From Salinisphaera hydrothermalis C41B8 (GTDB lineage: Bacteria > Pseudomonadota > Gammaproteobacteria > Nevskiales > Salinisphaeraceae), in NCBI RefSeq assembly GCF_000732535.1, contig NZ_APNK01000037.1:1-35791 (forward strand): DNA of 35,791 nucleotides. The letters run 5' to 3'. Below the pieces are notes generated by a model. The model was not told the origin of the DNA, ran no database searches, and saw nothing but the letters and a program-made list of their open reading frames with translations. The position numbers and the translations under genes are program-made. Below are positions 26,644-34,482 of the stretch, one piece after another (within the stretch, counting starts at the first letter, position 1; every line of letters begins with the position of its first letter).

Positions 26644-27534
26644 ATGTCGATCACGCTGCGCCATCATCATCGTTATTCCTACCAACCCATCGCCGACCGC
26701 GAAGACTTCCTGTGGCCGGATGGCAAACGACTGGCGGTGTATATCGGTCTGAACTTCGAGCACTTTCATTTCGATCAGGGATATGGCGCCGCGTTGGTGC
26801 CCGGGCGGCGCCAGCCCGATGTGCTTAATTATTCCTGGCGCGACTACGGCAACCGTGTCGGCGCCTGGCGCCTGCTGGAAATGTTCGAATCGCTCGGCTT
26901 TCCGGTCGGGCTGATCGTCAATTCCACGATCGCCGATTACTGCCCGGAACTTATTTTGGCGTATCGCCAGAAGCTTTCCAGTGAGCTGATTGCACATGGC
27001 CGTACCAACAGCGAATCGCAGAACGAATTTGATGAAGAGGGCGAGGCCGAGTTGATCGCGGAATCGCGCGACAAGCTCATTGCGGCCTTCGGCGAGCGGC
27101 CGGTGGGCTGGCTCGGCCCCTGGATTGCCCAGAGCCGGGCCACGCCCGATCTGCTGGCCGAGGCGGGTTTCGTCTATCACCTGGACTGGGCGCACGACGA
27201 TCAGCCGGTCTGGATGGATACCCGCGGCAACGGCGAAATCCTGTCGGTGCCGTACCCGCAGGAAATCAACGATATCCCGCATCAGGTGCCGCAATATGGC
27301 GACTATCGCGAATTCGAGGCCCGCATCATCGACCAGTTCGACGAAATGATGGACCAGTCCCGGCGCCAGTCGCTGGTGATGGGCATCGCGCTGCATCCCT
27401 ATATCGTGGGGCAGCCGTTTCGCCTGCGCTCGTTGCGGCGGGCGCTCACCCATATCGCGGCCCGTCGGCGCGATATCTGGTTGACCACGCCGGGCCAGAT
27501 CGCCGAGCACTATGCCGGATTGTTCCCGGGCTAG
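26644..27534 (+). CDS. polysaccharide deacetylase family protein, PuuE-like
   Basis: A 296-residue NodB-homology protein of the PuuE/cytosolic allantoinase-like branch, with no signal peptide. The first beta strand reads VYIGLNFEHFHF, where classical deacetylases have the Asp-Asp pair, so the metal-binding aspartates are missing; an ELIAHGRTNSE block and a late HP motif (IALHPYIVGQPFRL) remain. Members of this branch act on uric-acid-pathway intermediates or unknown amides, often without metal. The gene starts 19 nt after soxR and may be read from its transcript. It converges on the kinase gene with a 21-nt gap. Confidence 0.85.
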   Translation: MSITLRHHHRYSYQPIADREDFLWPDGKRLAVYIGLNFEHFHFDQGYGAALVPGRRQPDVLNYSWRDYGNRVGAWRLLEMFESLGFPVGLIVNSTIADYCPELILAYRQKLSSELIAHGRTNSESQNEFDEEGEAELIAESRDKLIAAFGERPVGWLGPWIAQSRATPDLLAEAGFVYHLDWAHDDQPVWMDTRGNGEILSVPYPQEINDIPHQVPQYGDYREFEARIIDQFDEMMDQSRRQSLVMGIALHPYIVGQPFRLRSLRRALTHIAARRRDIWLTTPGQIAEHYAGLFPG

Positions 27535-27555
27535 CCGCCAGCGGCACGATCGTGC

Positions 27556-29016
27556 TCAGCCGAGCGGCAGCTCGAAGGCCGCGGTCGTGCCGCTTGTGTC
27601 GCTGGTGAGTTCCAGTCGAGTGCCGTGACGCGAACAGATTTCGGCGACGATCGCGAGCCCGAGTCCCGTGCCGCTGTTGCGGCTGCGGCCCTCGCGCGTT
27701 CGATAAAATCGCTGCGTGACGAGGCCGATCTCTTCCGCCGGAATACCGATGCCGGTATCGGCGACCTCAATACGCACGCCCTCGGCGCTGCGTGTCCCCG
27801 CGCAGGTCACCCGGCCGCCGGGATCGGTCGCGCGCAGGGCGTTGTCGACCAGATTGGTCAAGGCTCGGTCGATCAGCTCCAGATCGGCGGTAACCGGCAG
27901 CGACTCGCGGCAATCCACCGTCAGCGCAATGCCGGCGGCCTCGGCCTCCGGCCGGAACTTGCCGACGATGTCGTAGATCAGCTCGGCCACCGGAAAGGTC
28001 TCGACGTAGAGCTCGCGTTCGGCGGCATCCACGCCGGCGAGTAACGAAAGCTGCTCGGCCAGGCGCGTCAGCCGGGCGACGTTGGCCAGCACGGCATCGA
28101 GGTCGGGCCGGTTGTGCTCGGGCGCGCCGGCCCGCAGTTTCTCGGCGTAGCCCCGCAGGGCCGTCAGCGGCGTGCGGAAATCGTGGGACAGGTTGGCCAC
28201 CAGGTCGCGGCGCTGGCGATCGTTCTCGCGTAGCGCGGAAACCTGGGCTTCGATGGTCGCGGCCATATCGTTGAACGCGCGCGCCGCGCGACCGATTTCA
28301 TCGTCGGTCTCCATGGACAGACGCTCGCTGTGGTCGCCTTCGGTGAAGCGCTGCATGGCGCGGGTGAGTCGCGAGAAACGCCGGGTCAGCAGCGCGAACA
28401 GCAAAAGACCGAGCGCAGCGGAGACCAGTAGCGCGCCCACGCCGGCCACCACCAGCGAGCGCGAGATGCTGCTGGTCTGCCACATGCGCGCCACTGACAT
28501 ATCGGTATCCGCTTCCAGCACAACGAACAGATAGCCCCGGTGCCGTTCGGGCCCGTAACGAATGCTGGCCACCGAGAAGACGTTGCGTCCGTCGTCGCAG
28601 GGTAGATCGGCGTATATCGGCAGCATCGGCATATGGGATTGCAGGCGCCGGATCGGCGCGATCTCAATCCGGCTGCCCAGCGCGCAGCGATCGTCCGCCC
28701 ACGCGCCGACGACCTGGCCCGAACTGTTGAGGACATAGATCGACAGCGCCGGGTTGATGCTCTTGATGTGGGCCACGGCCTGGCGTGCCCGCCGGCTGGT
28801 CAGTCCGTCGGATAACGGCCCGGCCAGGCGCGTTGCCAGATGAGAGGCCAGATGGAGCTGGTTGCGCTGGAGCCATTCCCGGCCGAGCAGATCGAACTGG
28901 CCGACCGCAATCCACGCCGTGGCCAACGACATCACCAGCAGGCTGGCCAGATAAGCCAGGGCCAGCCGGGCGTACAGGCTGCGCGACAGACGCCGCAGCG
29001 TGCGCAGCACGTTCAC
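27556..29016 (-). CDS. membrane sensor histidine kinase (RstB-like layout)
   Basis: A 486-residue kinase. TM1 is about residues 18-38, a periplasmic sensor about 39-185, TM2 about 186-210, HAMP about 210-262, HisKA with NLSHDFRTPLTALRGYAEKL and H278, then the ATPase domain (N-box DRALTNLVDNALRA, G1 VADTGIGIPAEEIG, G2 RNSGTGLGLAIV). The stop of the response regulator overlaps its start by 4 nt, so they form a pair. Domain order and periplasmic size resemble E. coli RstB; the neighbour asr-like gene supports that comparison, though the sensed signal is unknown. Confidence 0.92.
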   Translation of the reverse strand: MNVLRTLRRLSRSLYARLALAYLASLLVMSLATAWIAVGQFDLLGREWLQRNQLHLASHLATRLAGPLSDGLTSRRARQAVAHIKSINPALSIYVLNSSGQVVGAWADDRCALGSRIEIAPIRRLQSHMPMLPIYADLPCDDGRNVFSVASIRYGPERHRGYLFVVLEADTDMSVARMWQTSSISRSLVVAGVGALLVSAALGLLLFALLTRRFSRLTRAMQRFTEGDHSERLSMETDDEIGRAARAFNDMAATIEAQVSALRENDRQRRDLVANLSHDFRTPLTALRGYAEKLRAGAPEHNRPDLDAVLANVARLTRLAEQLSLLAGVDAAERELYVETFPVAELIYDIVGKFRPEAEAAGIALTVDCRESLPVTADLELIDRALTNLVDNALRATDPGGRVTCAGTRSAEGVRIEVADTGIGIPAEEIGLVTQRFYRTREGRSRNSGTGLGLAIVAEICSRHGTRLELTSDTSGTTAAFELPLG

Positions 29017-29726
29017 GAAAGCGGCCGCTGGCTGGCGTCGGTGAAGCGATAACCGATGCCCCAGACGGTCAGGATATACCGCGGGTTGGACGGGTCATCC
29101 TCGATCTTGTTGCGCAAGCGGTTGATATGCGTATTCACGGTGTGGTCGAAACCGTCGAACTCCGGCCCCCACACGGCATCGAGCAGGTCGGCGCGTGAGA
29201 ACCCGCGGCCCGGGTGGCGGGCGAACAACGACAGCAGCGCGAACTCCTTAGCCGTCAAAGACAGCGCCTGGCCGCGCAGCGTGGCGTAGTGGGCTTCGGT
29301 ATCGATGACCAGATCATACACCGCGATCGGGGTACGTTCGCCGGCCGGGGCGCCCGTGGCGGCCCGGGCGTGCCGCCGCAGCAACGCGGCCACGCGTGCG
29401 AGCAGGATCGCGCCGTCGAATGGTTTGGTGATGTAGTCGTCGGCGCCGATCTCCAGCCCGTGCACGACTTCGCGCGTATCGGCGCGTGCGGTGAGCATGA
29501 TCAGCGGCAGAACGGCATCCGCGGTACGAATCTCGCGGCAAACAGCGAGCCCATCGATACCTGGCAGCATCAGATCGAGAATCACCAGCGAGGCCTCGCG
29601 CCAGCGCGTGAGCGCCGTCTCGCCGTCGGCGACCCGAATCGCCGGATAGCCGGCATCGCCCAGTAACGTGATCAGCAAGCGCCCGATATCGGGGTCGTCC
29701 TCGACGCAGAGAATCGGGCGGGTCAC
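29013..29726 (-). CDS. OmpR-family response regulator
   Basis: A 237-residue regulator with receiver and winged-helix output domains. The acidic pocket is VEDDPD, the phosphoacceptor is D51 in LVILDLMLPGIDG, the switch threonine is T79 and the conserved lysine is K101 (DDYITKPFD). The output domain ends with FDHTVNTHINRLRNKIEDD and RYILTVWGIGYRF, typical of the OmpR/PhoB fold. I chose the GTG at 29726 because GGAG is seven nucleotides upstream; a GTG at 29750 lies in frame. It is divergent from the asr-like gene, with 11-bp-phased direct repeats between, and it probably controls that gene and itself. Confidence 0.94.
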   Translation of the reverse strand: MTRPILCVEDDPDIGRLLITLLGDAGYPAIRVADGETALTRWREASLVILDLMLPGIDGLAVCREIRTADAVLPLIMLTARADTREVVHGLEIGADDYITKPFDGAILLARVAALLRRHARAATGAPAGERTPIAVYDLVIDTEAHYATLRGQALSLTAKEFALLSLFARHPGRGFSRADLLDAVWGPEFDGFDHTVNTHINRLRNKIEDDPSNPRYILTVWGIGYRFTDASQRPLS

Positions 29727-29776
29727 AACGTACTCCGTTAAACGGTGCACTCAGGCTAGCCGAGCGCGCGGCTCAC

Positions 29777-29821
29777 ATCATCACGAAAGATTCACGAGCG
29801 ATGTTATCGATTCGTGATGAT
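29777..29821. promoter_or_regulatory. candidate response-regulator binding region
   Basis: TCACGAA-AGAT and TCACGAG-CGAT repeat in tandem at 29781-29802 with the 7+4 spacing (11-bp phase) used by OmpR/PhoB-class regulators. In addition an exact 11-bp inverted repeat ATCATCACGAA / TTCGTGATGAT spans 29777-29787 and 29811-29821, adding a third TCACGA copy in opposite orientation. A possible -10 TAATCT for the plus-strand gene is at 29840-29845, with no -35 match, as for an activated promoter. Confidence 0.55.
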
Positions 29822-29900
29822 TAACCGAATGGACGTGCCTAATCTCAATGCCACGACCCGATACCCGGGCCGCGACTGGACAACTACAAAGGAACCCTCC

Positions 29901-30131
29901 ATGAACGTCCGCAAACACGCCGTGCTCACCGCCTTGATTATGGCTCTATCGACCGTGGGCGTCGCCGCCACGGCCAGTGCCGCCGAAAGTAAGCCCGGCA
30001 GTGGTCAGGCCGCGCACAAGACCATGACCCATAAGAAGACGAAGCACCACAGCGCGATGGCCCACAAGAAGAAGACCACCCACAAGAAGCACAAGACCGC
30101 AGCTTCGACCAAGTCCAGCAAGACCAAGTAA
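29901..30131 (+). CDS. small exported Lys/His-rich protein, Asr-like
   Basis: A 76-residue precursor. Residues 1-27 are a Sec signal peptide (KHAVLTALIMALSTVGVAAT, cleavage after ASA). The 49-residue mature part contains 14 lysines and 7 histidines, arranged as repeats of H-K-K (THKK, AHKKK, THKK, HK) with Ala, Thr and Ser and one glutamate. This composition resembles acid-shock protein Asr of enterics, a periplasmic intrinsically disordered protein controlled by PhoB or RstA. The neighbouring divergent two-component system fits that link. A GGA motif lies upstream of the ATG. A longer frame from 29814 includes the promoter region and is not favoured. The repeats are too few to prove orthology. 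Confidence 0.8.
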   Translation: MNVRKHAVLTALIMALSTVGVAATASAAESKPGSGQAAHKTMTHKKTKHHSAMAHKKKTTHKKHKTAASTKSSKTK

Positions 30132-30148
30132 TACGGACAGCTGGAAGC

Positions 30149-30177
30149 GGCCGGCGGGAGACCGCCGGCCATTTCTT
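30149..30177 (+). terminator. intrinsic terminator of asr-like gene
   Basis: A perfect 9-bp stem GGCCGGCGG/CCGCCGGCC with tetraloop GAGA is followed by ATTTCTT. It starts 17 nt after the stop of the small gene. Confidence 0.8.
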
Positions 30178-30258
30178 CTGGCCGGAGACGCCTCGACACG
30201 AAGCCCTGAATCGTCGGGGCGGCCGGTTCAGTCCCGGAGCAATTCATGATGGTGTGGC

Positions 30259-30530
30259 TAGGGCGTGTTGAGGTTTCGTCCGAGCGCCGCGTTGGCGTCC
30301 GCAAATCGTGACCGGCAAGGCGCGAGTCGCCGCGTCGTGGCGCGCCACGACCCAGACTCGCAACGCCGCCGGGCGGGATTTGCGGCCCAACCCGAAGGGA
30401 CAAGCGCTGTTTTGCGGCAATACAGCGTTATAGCTCTCTCGCGTAGGGCCACTACGCCATGTTCGCTACGCCTCGTCTTGCCGCAAAACAGCGCTTGGCG
30501 CGGACTCGCACGAAACCTCAACACGCCCTA
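30259..30530. repeat. 272-bp MITE-like element with nested palindromes
   Basis: The ends are perfect 21-bp inverted repeats beginning TAGGGCGTGTTGAGG (30259-30279 and 30510-30530); TA at each tip could be a TA target duplication as for IS630/Tc1-type elements. Inside are two arms. Domain I (30299-30385) has CCGCAAATC/GATTTGCGG outside, GCGAGTC/GACTCGC next, and the perfect 18-bp palindrome GTCGTGGCGCGCCACGAC at 30334-30351. Domain II has an exact 20-bp inverted repeat (30401-30420 and 30479-30498) enclosing a GCGTAG/CTACGC hairpin. No protein is coded. A second copy begins at 35728. It lies between the asr-like gene and msrB. Confidence 0.85.
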
Positions 30531-30847
30531 CCATCCATCGGTCGCGGCTTTATTCTGACGAGCCGACGCTCGTTTCTTGTAGCCGGCGCCAGCATCACCG
30601 GTGCCTCGTCCTCATCATCCGATTCGCGGCATGTCATGCGCGAGCGGGCGCCAACAACTCGTGTGATGCCCGCATCGGCTGGCGGCCGCTGCTGCGTATA
30701 AGCTGCATAAACCGCGATATCGATCGCCTCAAGAGCCCGTCCGGCGATGAAGCCAGCCGGCTCATGGATTACCGGCCGACCGAGCCCGCAGCAGCCCTGG
30801 GGCGACCAATCGCGGGCGTTCGCAAAAGCGATCCGCAGGAGAGCGAC
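30531..30847. other. gene-free stretch before msrB
   Basis: I see no coding frame with a ribosome binding site here. It must hold the msrBA promoter; TATAAG at 30695-30700 is a possible -10, without a matching -35. The frame of msrB extends upstream to 30764, but the signal-peptide start at 30848 is preferred. Confidence 0.35.
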
Positions 30848-31450
30848 ATGAGCCATAGCATCAACCACCCGCGGCGCCGTTTTCTGATCGGCGCGTCGGC
30901 CGTATTCGGTACGGGCCTGCTGGTCGGTCTGACGCGCTGGTTGCCTGCCCGAGCGGCGAGCGACGGCGCGGCGGGCACCCGGGACAGCGGCCCGGTGACC
31001 ATCGTGGCCTTCGATGACCATGGCAAGCGGCTCGGCCGTCGCACGGTTCAACGCGTGGTCAAGACGCCGGCCCAGTGGCGAGCCGTCCTCACGCCGGCGC
31101 AGTACCATATTCTGCGCGAACACGGCACCGAACAGCCGTTTTCCGGGCGCTACTACAACACGCCGGCGCAACACGGGCTGTATCGCTGCCAGGGGTGCGA
31201 CAACGCGCTCTACGATTCGGCCACCCAGTTTCATTCCGGCACGGGCTGGCCCAGCTTCTACCAGCCGATCGCGCCCGAGAACGTGACCGAACATGTCGAT
31301 CACAGTTTCGGCATGACGCGCACCGAGATCAGTTGTACGCGCTGTGGCGGTCATCTCGGGCACAAGTTTCACGACGGGCCCAAACCGACCGGGCTGCGCT
31401 ATTGCATGGATTCGCTGGCGCTACGGTTCGTCCCGATCACGCCGGCCTGA
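30848..31450 (+). CDS. msrB: Tat-exported methionine-(R)-sulfoxide reductase
   Basis: A 200-residue MsrB. Residues 1-37 contain a twin-arginine signal (PRRRFLIGAS, hydrophobic core, cleavage near ARA-AS). The zinc site has two CxxC pairs (YRCQGCDN and ISCTRCGG), and the catalytic cysteine is in LRYCMDSLAL. The position that often carries the resolving cysteine (SGCGWPSF) is SGTGWPSF here, so it is a 1-Cys type. Start at 30848 has AGGAGAG upstream. It is followed 39 nt later by msrA on the same strand. Likely role: repair of oxidised methionines in envelope proteins; delivery already folded through Tat is consistent with the zinc cofactor. Confidence 0.93.
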   Translation: MSHSINHPRRRFLIGASAVFGTGLLVGLTRWLPARAASDGAAGTRDSGPVTIVAFDDHGKRLGRRTVQRVVKTPAQWRAVLTPAQYHILREHGTEQPFSGRYYNTPAQHGLYRCQGCDNALYDSATQFHSGTGWPSFYQPIAPENVTEHVDHSFGMTRTEISCTRCGGHLGHKFHDGPKPTGLRYCMDSLALRFVPITPA

Positions 31451-31489
31451 GCGCTGCCGGGAATGGCGGCGCGGTCAACGGAGATTGAT

Positions 31490-32233
31490 ATGTACGCTCG
31501 ATTCAAACGATCGGTGTCGATTGCCGGCCTGGCGGTGGCGGGGGCCGTGGCGCTGGGGGCCGTATTGTTCGATGCGCCCGCGCGCTCGGCCGATGCCGTC
31601 TATGGTGCGAATATTCCGCCGGCCCAGGCCCATCTGGCCGATACGTCCGGCGGTGAGGCCACGGCCGTGCTGGCCGGCGGCTGTTTCTGGGGCATGGAAG
31701 AAGTCTTTTCGCACGTCAAGGGCGTGACGAACGTCGTATCCGGTTATGCGGGCGGCGATAAGGCCCATGCGAACTACCGCGACTCGAGCACCGGTCGCTA
31801 CGGCGATGCCGAAGCGGTACGTATCACCTACGATCCGGCGAAGATCCGCTATGCGGATCTGCTGCAGATCTATTTTTCGGTCGCCCACGATCCGACCCAG
31901 GTCAATCGCCAGGGGCCGGATCGTGGCCCGCAGTATCGCTCGGAAGTGTTCGCCGCCAATGACGATCAGGCCCGCGTCGCGCGGGCCTATATCCGGCAGC
32001 TCGACGCCGCCAAGGTATTCCGGGCGCCGATCGCGACGAAAGTGAGCGTCGGCGACAAGTTCTTTCCAGCCGAGTCGTATCACCAGAACTATGCGGTGAA
32101 ACACCCGGACAGCTATTACCTGCAGGTCAACGACGAGCCCAAGGTTAAAGCGCTCAAGACGCGTTTCCCGGCCCGCTATCGCAGCGGCTTCGTGGAAAAC
32201 GGGCGCGTCATCCAGGACCGTGGCGCGTCTTGA
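31490..32233 (+). CDS. msrA: exported methionine-(S)-sulfoxide reductase
   Basis: A 247-residue MsrA. The N terminus (ARFKRSVSIAGLAVAGAVAL) is a Sec signal or membrane anchor with possible cleavage at ARSADA. The catalytic motif is GGCFWGMEEVF, then SGYAGGDKAHANYRD and GDAEAVRITYDP, family hallmarks. The catalytic cysteine is the only cysteine in the whole protein, so both resolving cysteines of E. coli-type MsrA are absent. The ATG at 31490 follows GGAG. It is in one transcription unit with the exported MsrB and works on the other sulfoxide stereoisomer. Confidence 0.94.
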   Translation: MYARFKRSVSIAGLAVAGAVALGAVLFDAPARSADAVYGANIPPAQAHLADTSGGEATAVLAGGCFWGMEEVFSHVKGVTNVVSGYAGGDKAHANYRDSSTGRYGDAEAVRITYDPAKIRYADLLQIYFSVAHDPTQVNRQGPDRGPQYRSEVFAANDDQARVARAYIRQLDAAKVFRAPIATKVSVGDKFFPAESYHQNYAVKHPDSYYLQVNDEPKVKALKTRFPARYRSGFVENGRVIQDRGAS

Positions 32234-32302
32234 GCTTCAGTTTGCTCGAGTAATCACGCGATTCGACGGATTCGCGCTCGTCAGGCCCTCACACCAGCCT
32301 CG

Positions 32303-32333
32303 ATATAAAACGAGCCAGCACGAGGCTGGCTCG
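32303..32333 (-). terminator. intrinsic terminator for the minus-strand msr pair
   Basis: A 9-bp stem CGAGCCAGC/GCTGGCTCG (32311-32333) is followed, on the minus strand, by TTTTATAT. It lies downstream of the minus-strand msrA, and can also slow plus-strand transcription from the exported pair. A second GC hairpin with a G-T pair lies at 32362-32386. Confidence 0.75.
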
Positions 32334-32390
32334 ACTTCGGGGTAGCGGGCCTGCGCATGGAATCGCCCCGGTATCGCCGGGGTGATCCGA

Positions 32391-32897
32391 TCAGGCTGTC
32401 TTGCGCCGGGGCAATACCCAGTTCGGCCGCGGGAAGTGACAGGTGTAGCCGTTCGGGAATTTCTCCAGATAATCCTGGTGCTCCGGTTCGGCCTCCCAGA
32501 ATGCGCCGGCCGGCTTGAGCTCGGTCACGACCTTGCCCGGCCAGAGGCCGGAGGCCTCGACGTCGGCAATCGTGTCTTCGGCGATCTCGCGCTGGGCGTC
32601 GCTGAGATAGTAGATGCCCGAGCGATAGGACTCGCCGATATCGTTGCCCTGACGATTCCTGGTGGTTGGGTCGTGAATCTGAAAGAAGAACTCCAGCAGC
32701 TGTCGATAGCTGATGCGCTCGTCGTCGTAGACCACTTCCAGCGCTTCGGCATGGTGCCCATGGTTGCGATAGGTCGGGTTCGCCATCTCCCCGCCGGAAT
32801 AGCCCACGCGGGTCGACAGCACACCGTCCTGCTTGCGAATGAGATCCTGCATGCCCCAGAAACAGCCGCCGGCCAGAATGGCGCGTTGTTCGCTCAT
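32391..32897 (-). CDS. msrA: cytosolic methionine-(S)-sulfoxide reductase
   Basis: A 168-residue MsrA without a signal peptide. The catalytic motif is [13 protein letters not shown], with [15 protein letters not shown] and [13 protein letters not shown] second cysteine in [14 protein letters not shown] is placed for use as a resolving cysteine, so it can be recycled by thioredoxin. It overlaps the upstream msrB by 4 nt. It is a clearly different MsrA subfamily from the exported enzyme encoded convergently. Confidence 0.95.
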   Translation of the reverse strand: MSEQRAILAGGCFWGMQDLIRKQDGVLSTRVGYSGGEMANPTYRNHGHHAEALEVVYDDERISYRQLLEFFFQIHDPTTRNRQGNDIGESYRSGIYYLSDAQREIAEDTIADVEASGLWPGKVVTELKPAGAFWEAEPEHQDYLEKFPNGYTCHFPRPNWVLPRRKTA

Positions 32898-33358
32898 CGG
32901 ATGTCCTCCACCTGATCGATGTAATCGCCGTAGCCTGCGGCTTCCATGTCGTCCTTCGGGATGAACTTCAGGGCCGCGGAGTTGATGCAGTAGCGCAGTC
33001 CGCCGCGGTCGGGCGGCCCGTCCGGAAAGACATGTCCGAGATGGCTGTCGCCGTGCTTCGAGCGAACTTCCGTACGCCGCATGCCGAGCGAGTTATCGGC
33101 GAGTTCGTCGACATACGCCGGCTCGATCGGCTTGGTGAAGCTCGGCCAGCCGCATCCGGACTCATACTTGTCGGACGACGCGAACAGGGGCTCGCCCGAG
33201 ACGATATCGACATAGATGCCCGGCGTCTTGTTGTCCAGATATTCACCCGTGCCGGGGCGCTCGGTGCCGTTCTGTTGGGTCACGCGATACTGCTCCGGCG
33301 TAAGCCGGGCGATCGCGTCCTCGTTCTTGCTGTAATCCGCCATCTGCATTCTCGTCAT
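32894..33358 (-). CDS. msrB: cytosolic methionine-(R)-sulfoxide reductase, zinc-free type
   Basis: A 154-residue MsrB without a signal peptide. Where the zinc-binding CxxC pairs would be it has [10 protein letters not shown] and [11 protein letters not shown], so it is of the zinc-free type. The catalytic cysteine is in [13 protein letters not shown] and a resolving cysteine is present in ESGCGWPSF. The ATG at 33358 has AGGA eight nucleotides upstream; an in-frame start at 33406 is less likely. It is translationally coupled (4-nt overlap) with the msrA gene. Confidence 0.94.
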   Translation of the reverse strand: MTRMQMADYSKNEDAIARLTPEQYRVTQQNGTERPGTGEYLDNKTPGIYVDIVSGEPLFASSDKYESGCGWPSFTKPIEPAYVDELADNSLGMRRTEVRSKHGDSHLGHVFPDGPPDRGGLRYCINSAALKFIPKDDMEAAGYGDYIDQVEDIR

Positions 33359-33444
33359 GTTGACGTTCCTGTCTGCCGGAAATGATGGCGCGCACCGCGA
33401 AATCAAGCCGGGGACGCGGTGGTCCCCGGCCGGGGCGGCGCATC

Positions 33445-34482
33445 TTATCCGCGCGGTGCGACCACGTGATTGAGCGTGAGATGCTCGATCATCGGGTCAT
33501 CGACGTTGGCGATGATTTCCGATTCCGCGATCACATAGGAGCGGCCGGTGATGGTATTGCGGACCACGTCATGGCCCTCGGCGTGATCGCGGGCCACGAA
33601 CTCGCCCACAAAACGCGTGTTGCGCAGGGATACGGTCTCCAGTCGGTCGCCGGGCTCGATTTCGCCGCGATGATTCATCAGCGCCAGGCGCGCGGAGGTG
33701 CCGGTGCCGGTCGTGCTGCGACAGATCACGCCCGGGTGCACATACGTCGCCGAGCGCGAGCGATAGAAGCCCGAGCCCGGGTTGTCCACGGGCCCCATGA
33801 AATGCAGGAACGGCAGCGGCCCGACGTCGCCGAGACTGTAGTGGGAGAACTCACGGTCGGCGCGAATTGCTTCAACGATCGCGTGGGCGGTGTCGGCCAG
33901 GCGACGTTCCTCGGCCGCGACCAGTTCGAATCCCAATTCCGTGGCATCGACCAGCGCATAGAAACCGCCGCTGTAGGCCACGTGATAGGTGATTTCGCCG
34001 ATGCCGGGCACATCGATGCGGGCATCGTAGGTATCGATATAGCTCGGCAGCCCCTGGCAGGTGATGGCCTCGACCACGCCGTTTTCCACCCGGGCCTCGA
34101 TCTCGACCAGGCCGGCCGGCGCCTCGAGGGTGAAGTGCTGGATGCCTTCCTGTTTCTCGACGATGCCGGCTTCCAATACCGCGGTGGCCGTGCAGATCGT
34201 GTTGGAGCCGGAATAGATGGGGTAGCCCATTACTTCCATGATGATATAGCCGGCCGCCGCCTTCGGATCGCTCGGCGGTACGATCAGATCGACCGACATT
34301 TCCGGAATGCCATAGGGCTCTTCCAGCAACAGGCGACGCAGATCGTCGGCCTGATCGCGCAGATACAGCATCTTGGCGCGGACGGTGTCGCCCGGCAGGT
34401 CGACGACGCCGCTGGTCACGATCCGCGAGACATCGCCACCGGCGTGGGTGTCCATCAGGCGAAGGGCAAATTGTCGGCTCAT
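33445..34482 (-). CDS. proline racemase family protein with Ser/Thr active site
   Basis: A 345-residue member of the proline racemase superfamily (proline racemase, 4-hydroxyproline 2-epimerase, trans-3-hydroxyproline dehydratase). Fold hallmarks are [13 protein letters not shown] at the N terminus, the first catalytic loop and the second [11 protein letters not shown] loop. The first catalytic Cys (usual MCGH) is replaced by Ser91 in YSGSNTIC, which also loses the His; the second (usual DRSPCGTGT) reads CRSTTGTGT, with Thr258 for Cys and Cys254 for Asp. It therefore cannot be a classical two-cysteine racemase. The ATG at 34482 shares one base with the stop of the upstream MDR gene (TGATG). 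A longer frame to 34593 runs inside that gene. Confidence 0.9.
   Translation of the reverse strand: MSRQFALRLMDTHAGGDVSRIVTSGVVDLPGDTVRAKMLYLRDQADDLRRLLLEEPYGIPEMSVDLIVPPSDPKAAAGYIIMEVMGYPIYSGSNTICTATAVLEAGIVEKQEGIQHFTLEAPAGLVEIEARVENGVVEAITCQGLPSYIDTYDARIDVPGIGEITYHVAYSGGFYALVDATELGFELVAAEERRLADTAHAIVEAIRADREFSHYSLGDVGPLPFLHFMGPVDNPGSGFYRSRSATYVHPGVICRSTTGTGTSARLALMNHRGEIEPGDRLETVSLRNTRFVGEFVARDHAEGHDVVRNTITGRSYVIAESEIIANVDDPMIEHLTLNHVVAPRG

Noticed and set aside
30265-30558. Short open frames across the 272-bp repeat (88 and 97 codons)
   Set aside because: They run through inverted repeats, have no ribosome binding site, and arise from the palindromic GC-rich sequence.
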